Shown piece after piece: positions 21,744 through 29,416 of a stretch of 39,303 bases of DNA (positions are counted from its first letter, which is position 1; every line of letters begins with the position of its first letter). The position numbers and the translations under genes were made by a program. The notes beneath the pieces were generated by a model that was given only the letters and a program-made list of their open reading frames with translations, made no database searches and was not told where the DNA came from. Source of the stretch: an uncultured Bacteroidales bacterium (GTDB lineage: Bacteria; Bacteroidota; Bacteroidia; Bacteroidales; P3); NCBI GenBank assembly GCA_900318275.1, contig ONJY01000020.1, positions 1 to 39,303 of the forward strand. The letters are read 5' to 3'.

Positions 21744-24700
21744 GTGAAGCAGCAGCATGACATAATCTCCGCGCTCGACGCCTTCATTAGGAAGTACTAC
21801 AAGAACCTCCTGATAAGGGGTATTCTTTATGCTGTAGGCCTTGTGGCTGCCATCTTCCTTGCTGCGGTGCTGCTTGAGTATTTCGGTTGGATGTCTTCCG
21901 TTGGTCGCGGTCTCGTTTTCTGGCTGGGCTTGGCCGCAGTTCTTGCTGCTCTGGCGTGGCTCGTGGTGAGGCCATTGCTCAAGATGTATGGCCTTGGCAA
22001 GCGTATCAGCCGTGAGCAGGCCGCCGTTATCATCGGCCGCCATTTCCCCGAAGTCAGCGACAAGCTTCTCAACCTGCTACAGCTCAATGCACAGCTCTCA
22101 ACCGCCGATTCGCAACTACTGCAGGCGGCCATTGAGCAGAAAACAGTACAGCTCAAGCCGGTGCCGATGCTTAACGCCATCAACTTGCATGCCAACAGTC
22201 GTTATCTCAAGTACGCGCTGCCACCGCTCGCTGTCATAGCCATACTCTTGATAGCCACTCCGCAGACCGTCACAGAACCCTCCAAGCGTATTGTGAACTA
22301 CGGCACCGCCTACGAACGCCCTGCACCCTTCCGTTTCCTTATCCTCAACGAAGGTCTTGCCGTTAGCCAAGGTGACGACTTCACGCTGCAAGTGGTCACC
22401 GAGGGTGATGCAGTCCCTGCAGAGGCTTTTGTCATTGTTGACGGTCGCAGGCACAAGCTTATTGCAGAAGGTAGCCGTCAGGCGCCACAGTTCAGCTACA
22501 CATTCTCCAAAGTGTCGCGCTCCATGGTGTTTTACCTCGACGGTGGTGGTGTGACATCACCTGAATACACCCTGGAGATGATGCCAAACCCCAGTGTCAT
22601 CTCGTTCCGCATGCTCCTCTCCTACCCTGCCTACACTGGCCGCGAGTCAGAGACCGTGCTTAACCTAGGCGACGCCGCTGTGCCGGAAGGCACGCAGGTG
22701 CGCTGGCTCTTCCAGACCCAGGATGCCGACAGCCTTGCCTTCATATTCCACGATTCAAGATACATAATCAGCCCCGACGCCAACGGCCGTGTTGAGGTGA
22801 GCCGACGTGTGATGGACAATACAGACTACGCCTTCACTGTGCGCAACGGTTCCGCCATCGCCGACACCTTGCGCTACACCCTCTCCGCCATCAAGGACGC
22901 CGCGCCTATGATCGCCGTCGACGAGATGGCCGATTCGTTGTATCCCGACCGTCATATTTTTCGCGGACGCGTAAAAGACGATTACGGCTTCTCTAAACTT
23001 GTTTTTGTTCATAAGACCGACAATCCTGCCGATACAAGTCGAAATGCCGTCAGCGAGGCCGAAATTGCCCTTGACGGGGGTGCAAGCCAGGAGTTCTACT
23101 TCTCGTTCAATGCAGCAGAGCTGACGTTGGCCCCAGGCGACGTGCTCTCCTATTGGTTCGAGGTGTCGGACAACGACGCCATTCACGGTCCGAAAACCTC
23201 TCGCTCACAGGTGTTTGAAATCAAGGTGCCAACTGCCGACGAGCTCGACAGCCTGCTGGAGCAGAGCTCATCGGACGTGCGTCAGAGTGCCGAAAACCAG
23301 ATGTCCGAGCTTAAGCGACTGCAGGAGGAGATAAACGAGATGATGCGTAAACTGGTGGAAAAGAAGGACCTCGGCTGGCAGGAGAAGAAGGAGCTGGAGC
23401 AGATTGCCGAAAAGCAGAAGCAGGTGCGCCAGATGATGCAGCAGATGCAGCAGCAGATAAAGGAAAACAACCGTCTGGAACAGAAATACCGCGAGCAGAG
23501 CGAGCAGCTCATGGAGAAGCAACGCGAGTTGGACCGCCTCATGAACGAGGTGATGGACGACAAGATGAAGGAGACTATGGCCGAGATAGAGCGTATGATG
23601 AAAGAGCTCGACAAGAAGCAGGTGCAGCAGCAGTTGGAGCAGCTTAAGATGGACAATGCCGAGATTGAGAAGCAGCTTGACCAGAACATTGAGTTGATGA
23701 AACGCCTTGAGATAGAGAAAAAGGTGGAGCAGACAATCCAGCGCATGGACAAGCTGGCCCAGGAACAACGCGATGTTTCGCGTGAAACGGAGCAGGCCCG
23801 CAACAAAGACCGCGATGAGTTGCTACAGAAACAACAGGCTGTGGATGAGAAGTTCCAGCAGCTCAAGCAGGACATCGACCAGATAAAAAAGGACTACAAA
23901 GAGCTTGACCCGAGCACCGAATTCCGTGTGCCACAGGAGCTCGAACAGCAGGTGGAACAGCAGCAGAAGGAGGCCCGTCAGAGCCTGCAGAAGGGCAAGA
24001 ACAAGGATGCTTCGCAAAAGCAGAGTGGTGCCGCCGAAAGCATGGAGAAACTGAGCGAGGCTCTGGCCGAAGCCGAGGTGGACGCCGAGCAGCAGGACCT
24101 GGCCGAGGATGCCGAGGAGGTACGCCAGTTGCTCAAAAACCTTGTGCGCCTCTCCTTCAACCAAGAGGAACTCATCACCGACCTCGGTACGACCTACATA
24201 CAAGACCCGCGTTATCAGACTATTATCTCGCGTCAGAACCGCATTAGGGACGATTTCCGTGGTGTCGAGGATTCGTTGCGCTCCATGGCCCGCAGGCAGG
24301 TGAGGGTGGCCTCGGCCATAAGCAAAGACCTCGCTGAAGTGAACAACGGCATTAGCCGCTCGCTCAACGGGTTGCTCGACATGAACCAGAGTTTCTATGG
24401 CAATTATCGCAACACTGTGGCCGCCACCTCGATGCAATACAGCATGACGTCGCTCAATAACCTTGCCCTCGTGCTGGCCGAAAGTCTCGACCAGATGCAG
24501 AGCGACATGCGTCAGAACAACCAGAAAAAGCGTAGCGGGCAGTGCAAAAAGTCGGGCAAGAGTGGCCAGCAGTGCAGCAACCCAGGCAAGAAGCCGTCAC
24601 CCAAGTCGATGCGTCAGATGCAGCAAGAGCTTAACCGGCAGATGGAGGCATTGAAAAAACAGCTCGACAAGCAGGGTAAGAAGCCAGGCGGGCGCCATCA

Positions 24701-25148
24701 AATAGGCCAGGGACAGTCTATGAGCGAGGAGTTTGCCAAGATGGCGGCGCAGCAGGAGATGATACGCCGCATGATGCAGGAATATGGCCAGGAGCTCAAG
24801 GAAGGCGATGCCGGCAACGGCAAGCTGGCGCGTGAAATTGACCAAATGATGCGCCAGATGGAGCAGACGGAGACCGACCTCGTCAACCGCACCATCACCA
24901 AGCAGACAATAACACGTCAGCAGCAGATAATGACACGCCTTCTTGAGCATGAAAAGGCGGAGATGCAGCGTGAGCGCGAGGAGCGTCGCGAGAGCCATGA
25001 GGCCAAGGATCTCTACAGTCAGCCCTCGCCCGAAGAGATGGAGAAGTACAACCGCCAGGTCCGTCCGTCCGACGACCAGCTGCGCACTGTCCCCCCCACC
25101 CTGCAGCCTTACTACCGGCAGAAGGTGAACGACTACTTTTTCCATTGA
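21744..25148 (+). CDS. DUF4175-family giant coiled-coil membrane protein
   Basis: A 1134-residue protein starting at GTG 21744; an in-frame stop directly precedes it. It has two membrane helices near the N-terminus (~24-44 and ~52-74) and a third near ~153-171 (YALPPLAVIAILLIATPQ). A beta-rich extracytoplasmic part runs to ~500 (VISFRMLLSYPAYTGRE and similar). A long Gln/Glu/Lys-rich coiled coil follows from ~505 to ~830 and again ~960-1090 (QQMQQQIKENNRLEQKYREQ). This is the DUF4175 pattern of Bacteroidota, usually beside ybeY and mnmG as here. Function is not established; an envelope scaffold is a reasonable guess. A parS-like site lies inside the gene at 23774-23789, where the coding frame reads DVSRETEQ. 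Confidence 0.85.
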   Translation: MKQQHDIISALDAFIRKYYKNLLIRGILYAVGLVAAIFLAAVLLEYFGWMSSVGRGLVFWLGLAAVLAALAWLVVRPLLKMYGLGKRISREQAAVIIGRHFPEVSDKLLNLLQLNAQLSTADSQLLQAAIEQKTVQLKPVPMLNAINLHANSRYLKYALPPLAVIAILLIATPQTVTEPSKRIVNYGTAYERPAPFRFLILNEGLAVSQGDDFTLQVVTEGDAVPAEAFVIVDGRRHKLIAEGSRQAPQFSYTFSKVSRSMVFYLDGGGVTSPEYTLEMMPNPSVISFRMLLSYPAYTGRESETVLNLGDAAVPEGTQVRWLFQTQDADSLAFIFHDSRYIISPDANGRVEVSRRVMDNTDYAFTVRNGSAIADTLRYTLSAIKDAAPMIAVDEMADSLYPDRHIFRGRVKDDYGFSKLVFVHKTDNPADTSRNAVSEAEIALDGGASQEFYFSFNAAELTLAPGDVLSYWFEVSDNDAIHGPKTSRSQVFEIKVPTADELDSLLEQSSSDVRQSAENQMSELKRLQEEINEMMRKLVEKKDLGWQEKKELEQIAEKQKQVRQMMQQMQQQIKENNRLEQKYREQSEQLMEKQRELDRLMNEVMDDKMKETMAEIERMMKELDKKQVQQQLEQLKMDNAEIEKQLDQNIELMKRLEIEKKVEQTIQRMDKLAQEQRDVSRETEQARNKDRDELLQKQQAVDEKFQQLKQDIDQIKKDYKELDPSTEFRVPQELEQQVEQQQKEARQSLQKGKNKDASQKQSGAAESMEKLSEALAEAEVDAEQQDLAEDAEEVRQLLKNLVRLSFNQEELITDLGTTYIQDPRYQTIISRQNRIRDDFRGVEDSLRSMARRQVRVASAISKDLAEVNNGISRSLNGLLDMNQSFYGNYRNTVAATSMQYSMTSLNNLALVLAESLDQMQSDMRQNNQKKRSGQCKKSGKSGQQCSNPGKKPSPKSMRQMQQELNRQMEALKKQLDKQGKKPGGRHQIGQGQSMSEEFAKMAAQQEMIRRMMQEYGQELKEGDAGNGKLAREIDQMMRQMEQTETDLVNRTITKQTITRQQQIMTRLLEHEKAEMQREREERRESHEAKDLYSQPSPEEMEKYNRQVRPSDDQLRTVPPTLQPYYRQKVNDYFFH
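23774..23789. other. parS-like site inside the DUF4175 gene
   Basis: TGTTTCGCGTGAAACG. The 14-base core GTTTCGCGTGAAAC differs from the parS core GTTTCACGTGAAAC at one base. The same variant occurs at 28257-28272. Confidence 0.6.
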
Positions 25149-25165
25149 TTTTTACCCACACCCCC

Positions 25166-25189
25166 TACGGAGTTCTTTTGGACTCCGTA
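25166..25189 (+). other. Hairpin after the DUF4175 gene
   Basis: TACGGAGTTC (25166-25175), loop TTTT, then GGACTCCGTA (25180-25189) forms a 10-pair stem (one T-G pair). No T run follows, so it is a weak terminator at best, or an mRNA-end stabiliser. Confidence 0.5.
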
Positions 25190-25295
25190 CCGGAACGGTT
25201 CTGGCGTAAGAAGGCATAAAAATATGTTATACATTGATTGGCAGTGTGTTGTGTGTTGTTGGTAAATTATGTGCTGTCCATTGGCAAATATTATG

Positions 25296-25303
25296 TATAT
25301 TTG
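25296..25303 (+). promoter_or_regulatory. -7 promoter box for the RsbW-like gene
   Basis: TATATTTG followed by CA, 24 bases before the ATG at 25328. It suggests the ATPase gene has its own promoter rather than depending on DUF4175. Confidence 0.6.
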
Positions 25304-25327
25304 CATCGGGATAAGAAAATACACGTC

Positions 25328-25783
25328 ATGAAGGAATCGTTTGTTATACAGTCCGATATGGTAAATATGCCCGAGGTGGAGGAGCGATTGTTCCATTTTT
25401 GCCGTCAATGCAATGTCGGCAACTACTGTTCGGCAGTATCTGTTGCAACCATGCAGGCGGTGGAAAATGCTATCGTGCATGGCAACCAGGGCGATGCCAA
25501 CAAACGAGTCACCATCACTCTCGGTCTTTGTCGAGGAGGCATCTATGCCGAGGTGGCAGACGAGGGGAAGGGGTTCGACTATGAGAAGTTCGGAACTTTA
25601 CCCACGAACGATGAGGTCCATGGCGAAGGTATCTTCATTATGAAACAGCTCGCCGACAAATTGACATTCTCCGAGGGTGGCCGACGGGTGCGCTTGGAGT
25701 TCGAGGTTGCCGGAATTGATCCGACCGATGCCCTTCAGCGGATAGCTGTCTTGCAGCACCGTCGTGCTATGGTTGCCGCCTGA
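25328..25783 (+). CDS. RsbW/SpoIIAB-like ATP-binding protein (anti-sigma regulatory kinase family)
   Basis: A 151-residue GHKL ATPase. The N box is VENAIVHGNQ (~45-54), the G1 box is DEGKGFD (~78-84) and the G2 region is GEGIFIMKQLAD (~96-107). This is the HATPase_c_2 fold of RsbW/SpoIIAB anti-sigma kinases and related partner-switch proteins. I start it at ATG 25328 because the -7 box lies at 25296, although the frame is open upstream. No anti-sigma antagonist (STAS) or PP2C gene is beside it, and its natural target is not in view. In Bacteroidota such a gene commonly sits between DUF4175 and ybeY. Whether it acts on a sigma factor or another protein is unknown. Confidence 0.88.
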   Translation: MKESFVIQSDMVNMPEVEERLFHFCRQCNVGNYCSAVSVATMQAVENAIVHGNQGDANKRVTITLGLCRGGIYAEVADEGKGFDYEKFGTLPTNDEVHGEGIFIMKQLADKLTFSEGGRRVRLEFEVAGIDPTDALQRIAVLQHRRAMVAA

Positions 25784-25916
25784 TTGATTCCTCAATTTGC
25801 GTTGCCTAACCGATACACCTGCCGTCCAACTGACAGAATAGCGCAAGGAAAAAGGGGAATAAAAATGCTGAAAGACTGATTAATTAACTGAAAACCATCT
25901 AATTAATACTTAAAAT

Positions 25917-26360
25917 ATGCCTATTCGTTTTGCTACACAATCTGGTGATTTTGCGGTGCCGGAGGCACAAAAAGTGCAAAAATGGATTGCCGAAGTGGTA
26001 AAACGACGTGATGGGCAGGTCGGCAACATCAACTACCTCTTTTGTGACGATGAGTACCTGCTTCAGGTCAACAGGCAGTATCTTGACCATGACACATACA
26101 CCGATATTATTACTTTTGACTATGTGGCAGGAGGTTTGATTTCTGGCGACATAATGATTAGTGTAGAGAGGGTAGGGGAGAATGCCGAAAAATTCGGTGT
26201 GCCTTTTGTCAACGAGTTGCATCGTGTCGTAATCCACGGTGTGCTGCACCTTCTTGGACAGGGTGACAAAAGCGACGATGAGGCCCGTGAGATGCGGCGC
26301 CAAGAAGAAGAGGCTCTCTGTTTGTGGAACGACTTGTTTCACGAGGAACGGATAGCATAA
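25917..26360 (+). CDS. ybeY: Endoribonuclease YbeY (rRNA maturation)
   Basis: A 147-residue metal-dependent RNase needed for 16S rRNA 3' end processing and ribosome quality control. The zinc motif reads HRVVIHGVLHLLGQGDKS (~102-119), that is HGxLHLxG with Asp where E. coli has the third His. To my knowledge Bacteroidota YbeY commonly has Asp there, so this is probably not a defect. Upstream lies the family motif DIITFDY (~61-67), followed by SGDIMISVERV. It starts 133 bases after the ATPase gene and ends 12 bases before mnmG, so these two RNA-maturation genes form one unit. Confidence 0.93.
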   Translation: MPIRFATQSGDFAVPEAQKVQKWIAEVVKRRDGQVGNINYLFCDDEYLLQVNRQYLDHDTYTDIITFDYVAGGLISGDIMISVERVGENAEKFGVPFVNELHRVVIHGVLHLLGQGDKSDDEAREMRRQEEEALCLWNDLFHEERIA

Positions 26361-26372
26361 ATGTCTTAGACC

Positions 26373-28238
26373 ATGACATTTGAGCAGTACGATATAGTAG
26401 TAGTAGGTGCCGGTCACGCTGGTGCTGAGGCGGCTGCAGCCGCCGCCCGTCTCGGTGCGCGTGTTTTGCTCGTGACGCAAATGCTCGACGCTATATGCCA
26501 GATGTCGTGCAACCCAGCTATGGGTGGTGTGGCAAAGGGTCAGATTGTGCGCGAGATTGATGCCCTCGGCGGATGGTCCGGCATCGTGACCGACCGCTCG
26601 GCCATTCAGTTCCGTATGCTTAACCGCTCCAAAGGTCCGGCCATGTGGAGCCCGCGTGCACAGTGCGACAGGATGCTTTTCTCGTTGAATTGGCGCCAAG
26701 TGCTTGAATCTATACCGGGTTTGTCGTTATGGCAGGATGAGGTTGTGGGTTTACTGCTCGACGGTGGTGCTGTGGCAGGTGTCACCACCCGCATGGGACA
26801 CACTATACCGGCCAAAGCGGTGGTGCTCACCAGCGGCACTTTCCTCAATGGCAGGATTTATATCGGTGAAGACTCGTGGCAAGGTGGCAGGGTAGGGGAG
26901 GCTCCGGCTGTCGGCCTAAGCGATCAGCTGCGCGAGCTTGGGTTCGAGGTACAACGTCTCAAGACTGGTACGCCTGTGCGAATCGATGGACGCACGATAG
27001 ATTTCTCACAGCTTGTGGAGCAGCCTGGGGATGATTGCCCGGCCAAATTTTCTTTCTCAGACACCAAGCCTTTGACCGAGCAAAAGTCATGCTATCTGGC
27101 AAATACCAACCTCCAGACTCACGATATACTTCGCACAGGATTCTCCCGCTCACCGATGTTCACGGGCAGGATTCAGGGGCGGGGTCCGCGCTACTGCCCG
27201 TCTATTGAGGATAAGATTGAACGTTTTTCAGGCAAAGATCATCACCAGCTCTTCGTGGAGCCCGAAGGATGGCGTTCACAGAGTTGGTATCTCAATGGCT
27301 TTTCGTCCTCCCTACCTCTGGATGTCCAGCTTGCAGCACTCCATACTATCAGGGGTTTAGAGCATGCAAGTATCTTTAAACCGGGCTATGCGATAGAATA
27401 TGACTACTTTCCGCCCACTCAGTTGGCCTATACCCTTGAAACCAAGACTGTTGAGAACCTATACTTCGCAGGGCAGGTTAATGGCACCACGGGGTATGAA
27501 GAGGCGGCTTGCCAGGGGTTGATAGCGGGGGTCAATGCTGTACTTAAGCTACATGGAATGAAGCCGTTTGTGCTCAGCCGATCGCAGGCATACATAGGTG
27601 TCCTTATAGATGATCTTGTGACGAAGGGGGTCGACGAGCCGTATCGCATGTTTACCTCGCGTGCCGAATACCGTATCCTATTGCGTCAGGACTATGCCGA
27701 CCAGCGGCTCACTCCGCTTTCACATGCTATCGGGTTGGCTGATGATGACCGTATGCGTCATGTCGAAGAGAAGGTGCGTCAGATTCGTGAGCTTGAGGCT
27801 TTGGTCGAAGGTGCCAATGTTATTCCGTCCGATGCTAACGGTTGGCTTGAAGAACACTCATCTGCTCCCCTTGCTCAGCGTGTGAAGTTGTCTTCCCTGC
27901 TGCTCCGTCCCGAGTTGTCGTTGCGAGAGCTTTCTGCATTGTCTCCCGAAGTGTCCGCTGCTGTCGCCGGTTTGCCGGCAGAAGTGGTGCAGGAAGTGGA
28001 GACCTCTATAAAGTATCAGCGTTATATCGAGAAGGAGCAGGAGGTAGCCAATCGGATATTAAAGTTTGAGGAGATTGCTTTGCCACCCGATTTCGATTAC
28101 TTCTCGTTAGAGGCTCTCAGTTATGAAGCTCGCGAAAAGCTGCGCCGCTACCATCCCGTTTCTATCGGGCAGGCATCGCGCATAAGCGGTGTCTCTCCCG
28201 CGGATATTTCTGTTTTACTCCTTACATTTGCCAGATAA
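26373..28238 (+). CDS. mnmG: tRNA uridine-5-carboxymethylaminomethyl modification enzyme MnmG
   Basis: A 621-residue FAD protein that with MnmE makes the cmnm5U34 modification at the tRNA wobble uridine. The FAD-binding motif [10 protein letters not shown] lies at residues 11-20, the conserved Cys region [10 protein letters not shown] ~43-52, and the signature [11 protein letters not shown] ~272-282. A second family block, [15 protein letters not shown], lies at ~376-390. The C-terminal helical domain that contacts MnmE and tRNA is complete. Length is typical of the family. The terminator at 28247-28295 closes the unit. No mnmE is in the window. Confidence 0.97.
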   Translation: MTFEQYDIVVVGAGHAGAEAAAAAARLGARVLLVTQMLDAICQMSCNPAMGGVAKGQIVREIDALGGWSGIVTDRSAIQFRMLNRSKGPAMWSPRAQCDRMLFSLNWRQVLESIPGLSLWQDEVVGLLLDGGAVAGVTTRMGHTIPAKAVVLTSGTFLNGRIYIGEDSWQGGRVGEAPAVGLSDQLRELGFEVQRLKTGTPVRIDGRTIDFSQLVEQPGDDCPAKFSFSDTKPLTEQKSCYLANTNLQTHDILRTGFSRSPMFTGRIQGRGPRYCPSIEDKIERFSGKDHHQLFVEPEGWRSQSWYLNGFSSSLPLDVQLAALHTIRGLEHASIFKPGYAIEYDYFPPTQLAYTLETKTVENLYFAGQVNGTTGYEEAACQGLIAGVNAVLKLHGMKPFVLSRSQAYIGVLIDDLVTKGVDEPYRMFTSRAEYRILLRQDYADQRLTPLSHAIGLADDDRMRHVEEKVRQIRELEALVEGANVIPSDANGWLEEHSSAPLAQRVKLSSLLLRPELSLRELSALSPEVSAAVAGLPAEVVQEVETSIKYQRYIEKEQEVANRILKFEEIALPPDFDYFSLEALSYEAREKLRRYHPVSIGQASRISGVSPADISVLLLTFAR

Positions 28239-28246
28239 TAAACGAG

Positions 28247-28295
28247 ATAGCCCTCCTGTTTCGCGTGAAACTGGAGGGCTATTGTTTTGTTTTAC
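28247..28295 (+). terminator. Bidirectional-looking terminator containing a parS-like site
   Basis: ATAGCCCTCC (28247-28256) pairs perfectly with GGAGGGCTAT (28273-28282). The inner part, TGTTTCGCGTGAAACT, extends the stem after a T-T mismatch, and a T-rich tract follows (28283-28293). It lies between convergent mnmG and the WbqC gene. Confidence 0.85.
28257..28272. other. parS-like site in the mnmG terminator hairpin
   Basis: TGTTTCGCGTGAAACT. Its 14-base core is identical to the one at 23774-23789 and one base from the perfect site at 7770-7785. The palindrome forms the apical part of the terminator stem. Confidence 0.55.
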
Positions 28296-28302
28296 CCTGT
28301 AT

Positions 28303-28911
28303 TTATGCTATTCCTTCAATATAGTCTTTTGCCTCTGGCCCCAGATTCATGAGCAAGTCAAGTGCGCTGAGGTTTGGCGTGAACGGTATGCGGTCTCCGA
28401 ACACTTGATAGTATGGTTTGAGGCTGTCGGTAGGGTAGGGGTGTTTGGGCGTAAATAAATATCGGAGGTCATGCTCGTCGCCCACTGGTGTGCTCCAGTC
28501 GGATGTAAGCTCTACTCTACATTTTATTTTGAATTGTTTCAGCAGCCACTGTACGGTAGCAATGTCTAGTTCGAGCAGCGTAGTGTATTTGCCACTGAGC
28601 AGATGTTCGATTTCGTCGCTATAATATTGGAAGTATGGAGATGCGCTGTAGGCGGCTGTGAGCGTCCGCATGTGGATGATGTTCCAGCGGTCACGGTAAT
28701 CTATTAGTACCTCTTCGGTCCGGCTATGGTTGTTTCGTATGACGGGTACTGTCAGTACTCGGACACCCCCGGCTGTCATTATCTCGGTGCGGTTGCGGTA
28801 GGTCTGTTTGGGATATGTCTCTTTGGCCTCGATGAGTATTGTGTCATACCGTCTCGCTGCAGCCATCCACGCAATTGGAGGGAAATAGGCTGTGCTGAAC
28901 AGGGCTTTCAT
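28303..28911 (-). CDS. WbqC-family protein
   Basis: A 202-residue protein. The N-terminus STAYFPPIAWMAAARRYDT and the later KQTYRNRTEIMTAGGVRVLTVP are characteristic of the WbqC family, which is often found near polysaccharide genes but has no firmly known reaction. In such proteins the first conserved stretch is predicted to bind a nucleotide-like or aromatic substrate. No membrane segment is seen. It overlaps the upstream acidic protein gene by 4 bases (28908-28911), so both come from the promoter at 29341-29371. Confidence 0.8.
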   Translation of the reverse strand: MKALFSTAYFPPIAWMAAARRYDTILIEAKETYPKQTYRNRTEIMTAGGVRVLTVPVIRNNHSRTEEVLIDYRDRWNIIHMRTLTAAYSASPYFQYYSDEIEHLLSGKYTTLLELDIATVQWLLKQFKIKCRVELTSDWSTPVGDEHDLRYLFTPKHPYPTDSLKPYYQVFGDRIPFTPNLSALDLLMNLGPEAKDYIEGIA

Positions 28912-29321
28912 TGTCCTATGATGATTGATACAAGTTCGTCTTCGTCAAAGAAGAAATCTATATTGCCTTCGGGGAAACTTACGCGTCGCTCTCCCCAGTC
29001 TTCCTCGTCGACATCTTGCTCCAGGTATTTGTTCTTCACCATGAGCTCAACCAACTGCCTCTCGGTCATGTCGAAGACATGTTCACCGAAGAGCGTGCAG
29101 TCCTCGTTGCTGATGTCTATACAGGCTAAAACGGGATTCTCTCCTTCAAAGAAGAGGGTGATTCCATGGTCGTTATAACGTAATACTGTTGTGGGTTCAT
29201 CGGCGGCATTGTCAATGTTCTCAACCTCGTCGGCGTTGCCGATGAGTGCCACAACCTCTTCAACGGGCATCATAAAGCGTATGTCGCCGAGTCCTTGTTT
29301 GATGTTTATTGTCAGGTCCAT
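28908..29321 (-). CDS. Acidic hypothetical protein
   Basis: A 137-residue, strongly acidic protein that I do not recognise. It looks alpha/beta: SFPEGNIDFFFDEDELVSII at the end, HGITLFFEGENPVLACI in the middle, and MMPVEEVVALIGNADEVEN near the N-terminus. The GITLFFE...VLACIDIS pattern recalls small immunity-like or SMI1-like stand-alone proteins, but I cannot assign it. It is first in a two-gene operon with WbqC and has a well-formed promoter. No toxin gene is next to it, so an immunity role is not supported by context. Confidence 0.65.
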   Translation of the reverse strand: MDLTINIKQGLGDIRFMMPVEEVVALIGNADEVENIDNAADEPTTVLRYNDHGITLFFEGENPVLACIDISNEDCTLFGEHVFDMTERQLVELMVKNKYLEQDVDEEDWGERRVSFPEGNIDFFFDEDELVSIIIGQ

Positions 29322-29340
29322 AGTATGTGTGTTTTATGTG

Positions 29341-29371
29341 CAAAGATACAAATAAAAACATATACGGCAAA
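29341..29371 (-). promoter_or_regulatory. Promoter of the acidic protein/WbqC operon
   Basis: On the minus strand: TTTG (29371-29368), 19 bases, then TATCTTTG (29348-29341) followed by CA. Both halves match the Bacteroidota primary promoter, and a 19-base leader reaches the start at 29321. Confidence 0.75.
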
Positions 29372-29416
29372 ATATTTATATTTTTTATGCGTTATTTTGC
29401 AAAACGACAACTTATT

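Noticed and set aside
25889-25903. Tiny upstream open frame (ATGCTGAAAGACTGA) before ybeY
   Set aside because: Four codons only; too short to support a regulatory leader without conservation evidence.
26335-26350. Possible fourth parS at the end of ybeY (TGTTTCACGAGGAACG)
   Set aside because: Three mismatches to the consensus, and one half is fixed by coding sequence; likely chance.
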